DNA of 39,621 nt from a virus. Positions 29,954 to 38,870 of the stretch are shown piece by piece (within the stretch, counting starts at the first letter, position 1; each line of letters starts with the position of its first letter). The translations under genes and the position numbers were made by a program. The notes under the pieces were generated by a model. That model had not been told where the DNA came from and did not search any database. It saw only the letters and a program-made list of their open reading frames with translations. The stretch is from positions 1 to 39,621 of IMG/VR virus record IMGVR_UViG_3300011114_000867. One strand, 5' to 3'.

Positions 29954-30562
29954 ATGCCAGATGACATTACTCTCGATGGCTTACCTGAAAGTGGGAATCT
30001 TTCAGACGCCGGAGGAGCTGTTTCTGTGAGTGGTTCTGAGTCGTTAAACTTGTCCGAGATTAATACTCTCTTAGGCAAGAACTTCCCGACTACAGCAGCC
30101 GCTCTAAAGTCCATCAAGGATACTTACTCCTACACTGGCCAAGTTGGTGCGTTACGTGCTCAGCTAGAGGCAGCCTCGGCTCCGCAAGTACAGCCAGCAC
30201 CAGCCAATACGGCGTTAGAGTCCACTGTGAAAGCATTACAGGCACAACTTGATGAGCAGACGTTCTTAGCAGAACGACCTGATTACAAGGACTACCTGCC
30301 GACACTTCGAGAACTGCGCAATAGCACAGGCAAATCCCTTGCCGAGCTAACGAACAGTGAGGCTTTTAAACCTCTATTCGAGAAGTCGCTTGCACAGGAT
30401 GCAGCGCAGAAGAAACGAGCTGTCCTAGATCCAACCTCACGACTAGGACAAGTACGAGACAAGGCGCAGGAAGCAAAAGCCTTCCTCAAAGAAGGTGATG
30501 TGAACAAGGCACGAGAGACCGCGGTTTCCAACGTCCTCGATGCTTATAACCTGCACAGCTAG
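29954..30562 (+). CDS. Scaffold/capsid assembly protein
   Basis: A 202-residue protein just before the major capsid gene. It is acidic at the N-terminus, helical and Ala/Gln-rich in the middle (VGALRAQLEAASAPQVQPAP, STVKALQAQLDEQTFLAERP), and basic-helical near the end (QDAAQKKRAVLDPTSRLGQV). Position and composition match scaffolding proteins, which hold the procapsid and leave before DNA packaging. Confidence 0.75.
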   Translation: MPDDITLDGLPESGNLSDAGGAVSVSGSESLNLSEINTLLGKNFPTTAAALKSIKDTYSYTGQVGALRAQLEAASAPQVQPAPANTALESTVKALQAQLDEQTFLAERPDYKDYLPTLRELRNSTGKSLAELTNSEAFKPLFEKSLAQDAAQKKRAVLDPTSRLGQVRDKAQEAKAFLKEGDVNKARETAVSNVLDAYNLHS

Positions 30563-30579
30563 TATTTATCCGATGCCGT

Positions 30580-30591
30580 GGGTCTAAACCC
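30580..30591 (+). other. Small hairpin before capsid gene
   Basis: GGGT-CTAA-ACCC is a perfect four-base stem, five bases upstream of the capsid ATG. It could influence ribosome access or RNA stability; no T-tract. Confidence 0.35.
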
Positions 30592-30596
30592 TAAAT

Positions 30597-31523
30597 ATGG
30601 CATCAGAAACATCCAATGCGTTGCTCTCCTATGGAGATGTATCGCGCCGCGAGGACGTCGTCCTCAACGCAATTGAAATCTTGACCGCACGGGAGACTCA
30701 AATCTTCAACATGCTCGGCAAGACAACTGCAATCGACACTGTTCACCACTACTTGACCGACACCCTCGCGGGAGCAGCTTCTTCTGCAGTAGCAGAATCT
30801 GGAGACTACTCAGCAGGGGCAATCACCACACCAACTCGCTTGTCGAACGTTGTGGAAATCGTTGCACGTCCATTCAAGGTTTCACGCACACAGCAGTCTA
30901 TTCAGCATTACCACGGTCAGAACGAGCTTTCTCGTCAGACCGAAAAGGCAATGATGGAATGGGCAAACTCTGCAGAATTTGACCTCGTTCGCTCGACACT
31001 CGTGTCTGGTGTATCAGGTACAATTCCAAAGTTGTCTGGTATCATCGAAGCAACGTCAGTAGCTGCTAACCACACGTCCCACACATCTGGAACAGTATGG
31101 AGCGCTTCTATTCTCGACGGTTTGATGAAGGGTAACTGGGATGGATCGAACGGAGATGTCGCTACTGACATTTTCATGGGATCAAAGCTTCGCGTAGACA
31201 CCGATGGCTTCGTACAGAAGACCAACTCTGTTGTTAACAACGCTCAGATGACTGCAATCGTGAAGACTGTGTCTACTTATGAGACTGCCTTCGGTACTCT
31301 CATGATCCACACACATCGCTATGTGCAGGATGCTGCGGACGCTACAGCTCGTGTCCTCGCTATTCGCCCAGAGAAGTTGAAGGTCGCGTTCCTCGCTAAG
31401 CCATACATCGATACCGATTTGGCTCGCTCTGGTCCATACGACTTCCGTGCTGTTGCTGGTTCCTTCACTCTCGAAGTGCAGAACCGCCAGTCGAACTTCT
31501 ACGCAGACGGATTCTTGAAATAA
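30597..31523 (+). CDS. Major capsid protein (DUF5309/SU10-type)
   Basis: A 308-residue protein with FNMLGKTTAIDTVHHYLTDT, RLSNVVEIVARPFKVSRTQQ, RQTEKAMMEWANSAEFDLVR, the typical order of the HK97-fold family used by SU10-like podoviruses. Ala, Thr, Ser and Val are abundant, as in coat proteins. It lies between scaffold and neck genes and starts AAATATG. It forms the icosahedral shell. Confidence 0.85.
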   Translation: MASETSNALLSYGDVSRREDVVLNAIEILTARETQIFNMLGKTTAIDTVHHYLTDTLAGAASSAVAESGDYSAGAITTPTRLSNVVEIVARPFKVSRTQQSIQHYHGQNELSRQTEKAMMEWANSAEFDLVRSTLVSGVSGTIPKLSGIIEATSVAANHTSHTSGTVWSASILDGLMKGNWDGSNGDVATDIFMGSKLRVDTDGFVQKTNSVVNNAQMTAIVKTVSTYETAFGTLMIHTHRYVQDAADATARVLAIRPEKLKVAFLAKPYIDTDLARSGPYDFRAVAGSFTLEVQNRQSNFYADGFLK

Positions 31524-31524
31524 G

Positions 31525-31577
31525 GCTAACGTTAGCGAAGAAAGTAGTCACAGAACTCTGCGCCTTTATGGGCGCAG
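31525..31577 (+). other. Palindrome and hairpin after capsid gene
   Basis: GCTAACGTTAGC (31525-31536) is a perfect 12-base palindrome directly after the capsid stop. CTGCGCC/GGCGCAG (31558-31577) follows, eight bases before the next gene start. Without a T-tract this may stabilise the capsid mRNA more than end it. Confidence 0.6.
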
Positions 31578-31584
31578 GGACTCT

Positions 31585-31887
31585 ATGAGTACAACAGCCA
31601 AACTACTGATACGAACATATGTTCGTGAGTACACGCTTACGTTTCCTCAAGAATGGGCGAGGTTTCAAGAAGCAATGAAAGTAAAGCTCGGGCAATCCAA
31701 ATCTGCATTCGGTGAGGTTGAGGAATCTGAGCTTATCGAGCGTAAACTGTTCGAGATGCCAGAAACGCTATTCACCATTCTCACGATGAAACTATCCGAA
31801 GAGGATATGAAATGGTTCAGAACGAAAGAAGGCGCCCGATGGTTCGCGAAGGAGTATCCACAATTTAGAACATCATCAAGAACATAA
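31585..31887 (+). CDS. 100-aa hypothetical protein
   Basis: It begins MSTTAKLLIRTYVREYTLTF at CTCTATG, is charged and helical (QEWARFQEAMKVKLGQSK, SEEDMKWFRTKEGARWFAKE), and follows the capsid hairpin. It could be a neck or minor head protein. No family recognised. Confidence 0.55.
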   Translation: MSTTAKLLIRTYVREYTLTFPQEWARFQEAMKVKLGQSKSAFGEVEESELIERKLFEMPETLFTILTMKLSEEDMKWFRTKEGARWFAKEYPQFRTSSRT

Positions 31888-31888
31888 T

Positions 31889-34207
31889 ATGAAGCTCGCT
31901 GCCGCGTTAATCTGTAAAGCCAGTGATGATGAGGCAGTAGTGCTTGATCGATGTCTGAAGTCATTGGATGGTGCAGTAGACAAGATTTTCCTCACTATTA
32001 CAGGCGAAAACAAAGCGTGTGAGAAGGTAGGCAAAAAGCATGGTGCAATAATTGCACACACTCCCTGGGAGAATGATTTCGCTAAGGCGCGTAACTTCGC
32101 TCTCTCTCAGGTGACAAGCGATTACACGCACTGGATGTGGGCTGATGCGGATGATGTTATTCGTGGTGTTGAGAAGCTTAGAGAGACAATCGAAGCGAAT
32201 CCAGAAGTGGATGCATTTATTTTCAATTATCTCTATGCCTTCGATAAGTGGAACAATCCGGTGGTTGTTCACATGAAGACTCGCGTGCTCAAGAATGATG
32301 ATTGTGTTGAATGGCGCGGCATCCTGCATGAAGACTTTCATAACACCCGTGAACTCAATGCAAAGTTTGTTGAAGGTATTGAATGGCTACATCTTTCCGA
32401 TGAGAAGCGTGCCAAAGACTCAAAGGATCGCAATGTTGTTGTTGCTGAGGCCGGAGCAGCAGCAGACCCTAACGATCCACGGACATATTGGAACCTCGCT
32501 AACGCACTCAAGGCGGCAGGGAAGAACGATGAATCAATGGATGCGTTTACTAAATTCCTCAGCATGACTCAGTCTGAGGAAGAGAAATACATCGCACTTG
32601 CACGTTTAGCGGAGATTCATGTTTGTCTCGGTAATCAGGCTAAAGCGCTTGAGACTATCCGCATTGCTATTGGAATCCGTCCGATGTACCCAGATGCTCA
32701 CATTGCGTCTGCTCGTATTCTCATGGGGATGAACAGGCTTGCTGAGGCAAAGGATGCGGTGATGATGGGGCTGCAACTCGAACCACCATATAAGAAGGTT
32801 ATTGTCTTTAACCCAAGAGATTACGATTTGGAACCCCTTCGTTTATTGGCAGAAATCTATTTCCGCATGTCTACGCCACAGCTTTCCCTTGTTGCATTGA
32901 AAGCATGTCTTCAAATCACACCAAAGGATGAGGATCTACAGAAATTGATCCTAAAAATTGAGGTTGAAGCTAAGCGTTCGGATGACGTGCTTAAACTCGT
33001 TGATCGCTTGAAAGACCTGGACGATCTTGGCCTTATGGCTGGGCTTGAGGCTGTAGAACCAGAATTGCGCTCACATCCAGCGCTTACACACCTACGGAAT
33101 ACACGTTTAATTAAGAAAACATCAACAGGTAAGGACATTGTGTTCTATTGCGGATTCACCGAAGAGGAATGGACACCAGAAACTGCACGAACCAAGGGTA
33201 TCGGCGGCAGCGAAGAGGCAGTAATCCACCTCTCCAAGAGGTTCGCTGATCGTGGATACAACGTAACGGTTTACAACAACTGTGGATACAAGCGCCAGAA
33301 GTTCGAAAAGGTAGAGTTTAGGCCATTTTGGGAGTGGAATTACCGCGACAAGCAAGATGTCGTGATCGTTTGGCGTTCCCCACGAGCAATGGATTACGAA
33401 ATCAACGCTTCAAAGGTTATTCTCGACATGCACGACGTTGTTGGCGTAGGAGAATTCACAGAACCACGTATCGCACGTATATCACAGGTCATGTTCAAGT
33501 CGAAAGCACATAGAATCCTCTATCCGCAGATTCCAGACGAGAAGTGCTCGATTGTTGCCAACGGTATCGACTGGGATGTATTCCAGCAGGACGTCGTGAG
33601 AGACCCTAATTTGATCATCAACACATCTTCCCCCGATAGAAGCCTTAAAACCCTTCTCAAGGCATTTAAACGCGTGCAGGAGGCCGTCCCTACAGCGAAG
33701 TTACAGTGGGCATACGGTTGGGGAGTATGGGATTCGGTGTTCTCTGGTGAAGAGAGCCACATCAACTGGAAGAACGAGGTCATTGCACTCGCAGAATCTA
33801 TTCCTGGCGTAGAAGTATTGGGTCGTCTTGGCCACGAGGAAGTGGCGAAGATGTACCAACGTGCTGCGATATTTGCGTATCCAACCGCATTCTATGAGAT
33901 CGACTGTATCTCTGCCCGAAAAGCACAGGCTGGTGGTGCATGGCCTATCGTTACTGATTTCGCTGCACTCGATGAGACCGTTCAACATGGATTCAAGGTG
34001 AAGACCGATGCGAGTAAAGAAAACTGGGGTAAGCCTTATGAATTTGACTTCGGCCTCCAAGAAGAAAAGGCAGTCGATGAATGGGTGAATGAGTGCATCA
34101 ACGCGCTAAAGAATCCACCAAGCGAAGAGCGTGTAAAACGTATGCGTGATTGGACGAAACAGTACTCATGGGAAAATATTACTGATGCTTGGATAAAAGT
34201 GCTATAA
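31889..34207 (+). CDS. Fused GT2-TPR-GT4 glycosyltransferase, 772 aa
   Basis: Residues 1-190 are a GT2-type GT-A domain beginning MKLAAALICKASDDEAVVLD, with DYTHWMWADADDVI holding the DxD motif. Residues about 195-330 are TPR repeats (NLANALKAAGKNDESMDAF, LGNQAKALETIRIAIGI). Residues about 415-770 are a GT-B GT4-like domain (GIGGSEEAVIHLSKRFADRG, VANGIDWDVF, ISARKAQAGGAWPIVTDF). Both catalytic domains look intact. It probably builds or extends a virion glycan; its place next to the capsid gene supports this. Confidence 0.75.
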   Translation: MKLAAALICKASDDEAVVLDRCLKSLDGAVDKIFLTITGENKACEKVGKKHGAIIAHTPWENDFAKARNFALSQVTSDYTHWMWADADDVIRGVEKLRETIEANPEVDAFIFNYLYAFDKWNNPVVVHMKTRVLKNDDCVEWRGILHEDFHNTRELNAKFVEGIEWLHLSDEKRAKDSKDRNVVVAEAGAAADPNDPRTYWNLANALKAAGKNDESMDAFTKFLSMTQSEEEKYIALARLAEIHVCLGNQAKALETIRIAIGIRPMYPDAHIASARILMGMNRLAEAKDAVMMGLQLEPPYKKVIVFNPRDYDLEPLRLLAEIYFRMSTPQLSLVALKACLQITPKDEDLQKLILKIEVEAKRSDDVLKLVDRLKDLDDLGLMAGLEAVEPELRSHPALTHLRNTRLIKKTSTGKDIVFYCGFTEEEWTPETARTKGIGGSEEAVIHLSKRFADRGYNVTVYNNCGYKRQKFEKVEFRPFWEWNYRDKQDVVIVWRSPRAMDYEINASKVILDMHDVVGVGEFTEPRIARISQVMFKSKAHRILYPQIPDEKCSIVANGIDWDVFQQDVVRDPNLIINTSSPDRSLKTLLKAFKRVQEAVPTAKLQWAYGWGVWDSVFSGEESHINWKNEVIALAESIPGVEVLGRLGHEEVAKMYQRAAIFAYPTAFYEIDCISARKAQAGGAWPIVTDFAALDETVQHGFKVKTDASKENWGKPYEFDFGLQEEKAVDEWVNECINALKNPPSEERVKRMRDWTKQYSWENITDAWIKVL

Positions 34208-34208
34208 T
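34199..34208 (+). promoter_or_regulatory. Extended -10 promoter GTGCTATAAT giving a leaderless mRNA
   Basis: GTG-C-TATAAT overlaps the stop of the glycosyltransferase, and the ATG of the next gene is at 34215, exactly seven bases past the -10 box. Initiation would be at or one base from the A of the ATG. Confidence 0.6.
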
Positions 34209-34214
34209 CAAAAT

Positions 34215-34526
34215 ATGAACGACTTCTCTTCTGTCATGACCGGATCATCAGACTCCCCCGAAATTGGCGCAGGAGTTTATAAGGTTCTTCGTGTTGGCGC
34301 GAATGACTTAGCGTTCCCTCAGCAAAAGGACAAGCTCGCTGAAATCATTGACTTCGCGTCTGGATTCGAGGACGGTTTGTATATGATGAAGATGGCAATG
34401 ACGAAGAAGCCTTCTGACATGTCACCTATCGACTTCATCCATGAGTATATTTCTATTCAAAAAGACCACGTCAGTACTACAAAGCGGTTAGCGCAACTCA
34501 AAAAAGAACTCGCACGATATGAATAA
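34215..34526 (+). CDS. 103-aa helical neck-region protein
   Basis: It begins MNDFSSVMTGSSDSPEIGAG and has DKLAEIIDFASGFEDGLYMM and KDHVSTTKRLAQLKKELARY. A leaderless promoter lies directly upstream. The coiled-coil C-terminus and the position among virion genes fit a minor head or neck part; not recognised as a family. Confidence 0.6.
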   Translation: MNDFSSVMTGSSDSPEIGAGVYKVLRVGANDLAFPQQKDKLAEIIDFASGFEDGLYMMKMAMTKKPSDMSPIDFIHEYISIQKDHVSTTKRLAQLKKELARYE

Positions 34527-34872
34527 CGAAACAATGGTGTCTGGTCGTGGGCCAAAGACAGGTGGAACGGTAAGTATTATCTCAGCAATCAGTGATATTA
34601 CCGATGGACGCAAGGTTGTGACTACCGCAGGTACACGCGTGCAGATTACTACAGCGCCTATCATGGTCAAACGGTGTACAATCACAGCCGAAACAGACAA
34701 CACCGGGGCGGTAGTTGTCGGAGGAGCAACGGTTGTCGCATCTCTCTCAACACGAACCGGTGTCCCTCTCAATGCTGGAGATTCATACGAGCTAGAAATC
34801 GGCGACCTTTCTAAGGTGTATCTTGATTCTGAGACAAGTGGCGACGGAGTAACATTCAACTACTTCACATAA
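34519..34872 (+). CDS. 117-aa beta-rich structural protein
   Basis: It overlaps the previous gene by eight bases and starts CGATATG. TTAGTRVQITTAPIMVKRCT, NTGAVVVGGATVVAS, LNAGDSYELEIGDLSKVYLD and SGDGVTFNYFT follow the pattern of small beta-sandwich proteins in phage virions, typically head-decoration or tail-attached units. Confidence 0.65.
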   Translation: MNNETMVSGRGPKTGGTVSIISAISDITDGRKVVTTAGTRVQITTAPIMVKRCTITAETDNTGAVVVGGATVVASLSTRTGVPLNAGDSYELEIGDLSKVYLDSETSGDGVTFNYFT

Positions 34873-34878
34873 GAATAT

Positions 34879-36006
34879 ATGGGAACAGGCGTAACAAAAC
34901 AAAGTATTAGTTCAGCCCGCAAGAATTCTACGGGTAGTATTTTCCGCCGTTCCCGTTTGAACCTTATCGAGGGTACGAATGTAACGCTCACCGTAGCAGA
35001 CGACCCAACAAACGGAGAGATTGATGTAACAATCAATTCTTCTGGTGCGGGATCGGGTACATTTCTTGGTCTTACAGACGTGCCGGCCTCATATGCTGGC
35101 GCTGCTTTGAAATTTGCTCGTGTAAATGCGGGAGAAACAGCGTTAGAATTCGCTACCGTATCTGGTGCGGGCGATGTTGTTGGTCCTGCAAGTGCAACTG
35201 ATTCTGTACCGGCTCTCTTTGATGGTACAACCGGGAAGCTTCTGAAGAACTCGACACCAACTGGAACAGGCAATCCTGTTTTGCAAACGTCGCCTTCGCT
35301 TACTACTCCATCGCTCAACGTAGCTACAGCAACTTCAATCAACAAAGTCGCCATTACTGCTCCAGCCACTAGTGCAACCTTAACGATCGCTGACGGTGTT
35401 ACCCTTTCCGTTCCCTCGGCTGCAACGGTGTCCGGTACAAACACTGGAGACGTAGCTAATACTGCACTTACTACGGGTACACTGGCTCAGTTCGCGGCCA
35501 CAACTTCGGCACAACTTGCCGGTGTAATTTCTGACGAAACGGGAAGTGGCGCGCTTGTATTCGCAACATCTCCCACATTGGTCACCCCAACTCTTGGCGT
35601 AGCCACAGCAACATCAGTAAATGGTGTTACGGTAAATGCCGATCTTGGTACAGCGTCGGTGACATATGTTATTGATGGAGGAGGAAGCGTGATTACTACG
35701 GGTATTAAAGGAGATATTCAGATTCCATTCGCTGGGAATATCAGCTCTGTGACAATGCTCGCCGATCAATCTGGATCTGCAGTAGTAGATTTGTGGAAAG
35801 ATACTTATACAAACTTCGCGCCGACTGTGGCCGATACAATCACAGCAGCAGCTAAACCAACAATATCTGCTGCAACCAAATCTACCGACTCAACACTTAC
35901 TGGATGGACGAAGACAATTACTTCTGGTGATATCATTCGATATAACATAGATTCCTGTTCTTCTATCACAAGGCTTACTATTACACTCAAAGTTGTTAAG
36001 TCATAG
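34879..36006 (+). CDS. Tail fibre/spike protein, 375 aa
   Basis: It begins MGTGVTKQSISSARKNSTG at ATATATG. It has LRF-type anchoring residues, FLGLTDVPASYAGAAL (typical of phage fibre N-terminal modules), then internal repeats PSLTTPSLNVATATSINKV and PTLVTPTLGVATATSVNGV, a trimeric shaft pattern, and a C-terminal IPFAGNISSVTMLADQSGSA that resembles a receptor-binding tip. Trimer-forming tail fibre inferred. Confidence 0.7.
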   Translation: MGTGVTKQSISSARKNSTGSIFRRSRLNLIEGTNVTLTVADDPTNGEIDVTINSSGAGSGTFLGLTDVPASYAGAALKFARVNAGETALEFATVSGAGDVVGPASATDSVPALFDGTTGKLLKNSTPTGTGNPVLQTSPSLTTPSLNVATATSINKVAITAPATSATLTIADGVTLSVPSAATVSGTNTGDVANTALTTGTLAQFAATTSAQLAGVISDETGSGALVFATSPTLVTPTLGVATATSVNGVTVNADLGTASVTYVIDGGGSVITTGIKGDIQIPFAGNISSVTMLADQSGSAVVDLWKDTYTNFAPTVADTITAAAKPTISAATKSTDSTLTGWTKTITSGDIIRYNIDSCSSITRLTITLKVVKS

Positions 36007-36009
36007 CCT

Positions 36010-38304
36010 ATGTCTACCTTCTATTTAGACCTTGAGAGCGGGAATGATGCTTCAGACGGTCTCTCCTTTGCAAATCGTTGGAAAACCTTTACTTCGGGTG
36101 CGACAGCAGCGAGAATCGCGCCTGGGGATACTATTCGTGTTATGGGGAGTCCAGCCCCTACATCGCTGGGAGTTAACGGGACTTGGACTGATGGACCGCT
36201 AAAAGCGACACAAAATATTACGAGCAGCACAAATGCTACTCCTATTGTCGTTACCCTTACATCTCATGGTCTTACTACGGGAGATACTGTAGTCGTGACC
36301 GGTCACACAACAAATACAAATGCAAACGGAACGTGGGAGGTTAACGTTCTAACATCGAGCACATTTGAACTTACCGGATCTGTAGGCAATGGTGTCGGTG
36401 GAGCATCCGGTACATTCAGGGTAAGAAACAACAGCCGTGTCATGTTAGCTTCAGCGGTAACAAAGTCTATCCAAGATTGTGGGTTCCAATCTGGTGCATG
36501 GACGGCAAGCGCGAACGTCACTGCTACGATAACCACATCAGATTTCAAAGAGGGTTATGGAGCATCTTCTATTGCTATTGCCGCTGGCTTCACAACAGGA
36601 CTAGCCGCGTATAAGGCACTAGGCGCGATTACGGATTTTTCGGCTTACAAGCAAATATCATTTTGGATAAAACAGACATCCGGTACTATCGGTGCTTCCG
36701 GGGCAACAACTCTTTCATTGTGTTCTGACGCAATCGGAGCAGTAGCTGTAAATACAGTGAATGTTCCTAATCTTGCTGCACTTAATCAATGGGTTCCTGT
36801 TACTGTTGATACTGGTGGTGCATTAAGCGCAGTTATTCAGTCCGTCGCTTTCAACGTGGTAACTGATAATGGAGCGCAGACCTTTCTCATTGATAACATC
36901 ACTGCCTGCAAGGATTCGACCTCGGCAGATTCGCTCTCTCTCACAAGTTTGATAGGTAAAAACACTGGTACAGAGACTTGGTGTGGTATTCAATCAATAA
37001 ACGGGACTCGCGTAATGCTGGATCAAACTACCAATACACTGCCAACAACAACGACATATCGTGGGTATTCCGGAACAACGGGAACTGTTACAGCGTACAA
37101 GAGAGAAACAATTAAAACAGCCATCGCAGCAGGCGCCACAGACACGATATCTTCTTTAACCGACAGCGGTACATCCGGGAGCCTTATTGCTTTCGAGGGA
37201 GGATGGGATAGGACGGCTATGACAACACAAAATCTTGAAACGTGGATGGATGGATCGAATGGTAATGGGGTTGGCATTGTAGCAGCTAATAGGTCTTACG
37301 TGTCCATCAATAAACTTAGTGGCGTTCGCTATAATCGCGTGTTTGCGCCTACAGGCTCAAGTCAATTTTCATTCGACAACATGCATGCAAATAACTGTAC
37401 AGCGCCTGGGATGCAAATTTCGGGAGCTTATGGGTTGACAATTGGGACTATTTATTCCGCCAGCTACAATGGTAATACCGGAGTCTCTCTTATTGGTTCA
37501 GACGCATTTGTTACGGCTGCCCACATTTATGCAGCAAACGGAAATGGGGTCACTGGACTCGGCTTCGGACAATCAACCTGTGATAATATTTCTTTTTCTG
37601 ACGTTACGGCGCGAAATAATGTCACAACAAACTTCACATTAACTGGAGTCACAAATAGTGTTTTCAGCAGTGTAGTCTCAAAAGAATGCGCCGCTACCGG
37701 CATTAACTTCGCTAATAGTCAAAATGTCAGATTCTACAATCTGACTTCTTCGGGAAATGCGTCCGGCTGTACAGCAAACGGTGGAACGAATTATCTCATT
37801 AACGCTTCTATTGCAGAAAGTACGGAAGTCTCTTTGACGACTGGTGTAAACTCAATAATTTCTTCACAAGATCACGACGTGACCGTGGGTAATCACCAAA
37901 TATTTAATGATGGTGGATTAATTTCTTCCGACACAACTACGCGCCATACCGCTTCCGGTATCTGTTGGAAAATGGCTCCGACGAGTGCAACACGCACTTC
38001 CATATATCCTCTCGTTCTTCCTATCGCAAAGGTCGCCTGTACTGCATCAACTCTCGTCACTGTGAAGGCATGGATGCGACGAAGCAACACGGGGCTGACG
38101 ATGCGTCTTGTATGTAAAGGTGGGCAAATTGGAGGAGTTGCATCCGATGTTGTAGCAAGTATGACCGCCGCAGCCAATACATACGAAGAGCTAACAATCA
38201 CATTCACCCCTTCTGCGGATGGTGTGGTGGAGATAACCGCCGAAGCCTACGGTGGAACGACGTATAATGGATTCGTCGATGATATGACAATAAGCCAAGC
38301 ATAA
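36010..38304 (+). CDS. Tailspike with right-handed beta-helix, 764 aa
   Basis: It begins MSTFYLDLESGNDASDGLSF, the start of many tailspike N-terminal units. Residues 75-140 (NATPIVVTLTSHGLTTGDTV, NANGTWEVNVLTSSTFELTG) form a small domain seen in other phage spikes. Residues about 405-620 have the repeating N, G, I and V pattern of a parallel beta-helix (MQISGAYGLTIGTIYSASYN, VSLIGSDAFVTAAHIYAANG). The C-terminus is a beta-sandwich. It probably binds and may degrade a host surface polysaccharide; no catalytic residues can be assigned. Confidence 0.75.
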   Translation: MSTFYLDLESGNDASDGLSFANRWKTFTSGATAARIAPGDTIRVMGSPAPTSLGVNGTWTDGPLKATQNITSSTNATPIVVTLTSHGLTTGDTVVVTGHTTNTNANGTWEVNVLTSSTFELTGSVGNGVGGASGTFRVRNNSRVMLASAVTKSIQDCGFQSGAWTASANVTATITTSDFKEGYGASSIAIAAGFTTGLAAYKALGAITDFSAYKQISFWIKQTSGTIGASGATTLSLCSDAIGAVAVNTVNVPNLAALNQWVPVTVDTGGALSAVIQSVAFNVVTDNGAQTFLIDNITACKDSTSADSLSLTSLIGKNTGTETWCGIQSINGTRVMLDQTTNTLPTTTTYRGYSGTTGTVTAYKRETIKTAIAAGATDTISSLTDSGTSGSLIAFEGGWDRTAMTTQNLETWMDGSNGNGVGIVAANRSYVSINKLSGVRYNRVFAPTGSSQFSFDNMHANNCTAPGMQISGAYGLTIGTIYSASYNGNTGVSLIGSDAFVTAAHIYAANGNGVTGLGFGQSTCDNISFSDVTARNNVTTNFTLTGVTNSVFSSVVSKECAATGINFANSQNVRFYNLTSSGNASGCTANGGTNYLINASIAESTEVSLTTGVNSIISSQDHDVTVGNHQIFNDGGLISSDTTTRHTASGICWKMAPTSATRTSIYPLVLPIAKVACTASTLVTVKAWMRRSNTGLTMRLVCKGGQIGGVASDVVASMTAAANTYEELTITFTPSADGVVEITAEAYGGTTYNGFVDDMTISQA

Positions 38305-38305
38305 T

Positions 38306-38587
38306 ATGAGTAAATACGAAGTGGTTGAGAGCACATTTAACGAGACAACCGGTAATTACATCAAGAGAATATCAGTGTCACCAGAAGAGGCGATCTTCTT
38401 GAAGTTCACCTACGAACCTATCCCTGAGCGTATTGACGCAGAAGTAGATATCTTCTTGAAATCAAGAGATATGGAGAGACTACAGCAAGAGATTGCCGAA
38501 CTTCGACGTATGACTATCGACATGGATCAAGAAACAAACGTTGTCATTACTCCAAAAGAAGCAGCGGCAGAAATCCTAGCAGAATAG
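38306..38587 (+). CDS. 93-aa acidic coiled-coil protein
   Basis: It begins MSKYEVVESTFNETTGNYIK at AATATG, with SRDMERLQQEIAELRRMTID as a coiled coil. An acidic C-terminus ends AAAEILAE. A small spike-associated or chaperone protein is possible from its position directly after the tailspike. Confidence 0.6.
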   Translation: MSKYEVVESTFNETTGNYIKRISVSPEEAIFLKFTYEPIPERIDAEVDIFLKSRDMERLQQEIAELRRMTIDMDQETNVVITPKEAAAEILAE

Positions 38588-38588
38588 T

Positions 38589-38786
38589 ATGGCACTCCCG
38601 ACCCCAATAGAACTGGCCACAATGGACTACGTTTATCTTGGTGGTCCATTCGTGAGTGTTACAACAAAGACAACAACACTCACAGCCTCGATGGACTATG
38701 TGTATCTTGGCCTACCTTTTGTTGTGAATGATTATGTGGCTGCTGCCGGTGGTACAGCAAGATCGTGGGGATTCATCTTCGGATAA
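38589..38786 (+). CDS. 65-aa protein with tandem duplicated motif
   Basis: Two copies of MDYVYLGGPFV / MDYVYLGLPFV occur about 22 residues apart, separated by a Thr-rich stretch (TTKTTTLTAS). The rest is short and hydrophobic. It starts GTATG. It is probably a small structural component of the virion. No wider family recognised. Confidence 0.6.
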   Translation: MALPTPIELATMDYVYLGGPFVSVTTKTTTLTASMDYVYLGLPFVVNDYVAAAGGTARSWGFIFG

Positions 38787-38788
38787 AT

Positions 38789-38854
38789 GTGCTATCATAT
38801 AAATAAATAACGAGCGGATTTGATCCTTACTCGGCGAAAGCTGTGTGAGGATCA
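38789..38854 (+). promoter_or_regulatory. Extended -10 promoter and hairpin leader
   Basis: GTG-C-TATCAT (38789-38798) resembles the phage promoter form. TGATCCT (38821-38827) pairs exactly with AGGATCA (38848-38854) around a 20-base loop and is followed by TTTAAT, sixteen bases before the neck gene ATG. Confidence 0.5.
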
Positions 38855-38870
38855 TTTAATAACAACGTAT

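Noticed and set aside
34860-35444. 194-codon minus-strand ORF
   Set aside because: Antisense to a tail fibre gene, Val/Ala-rich with no motif.
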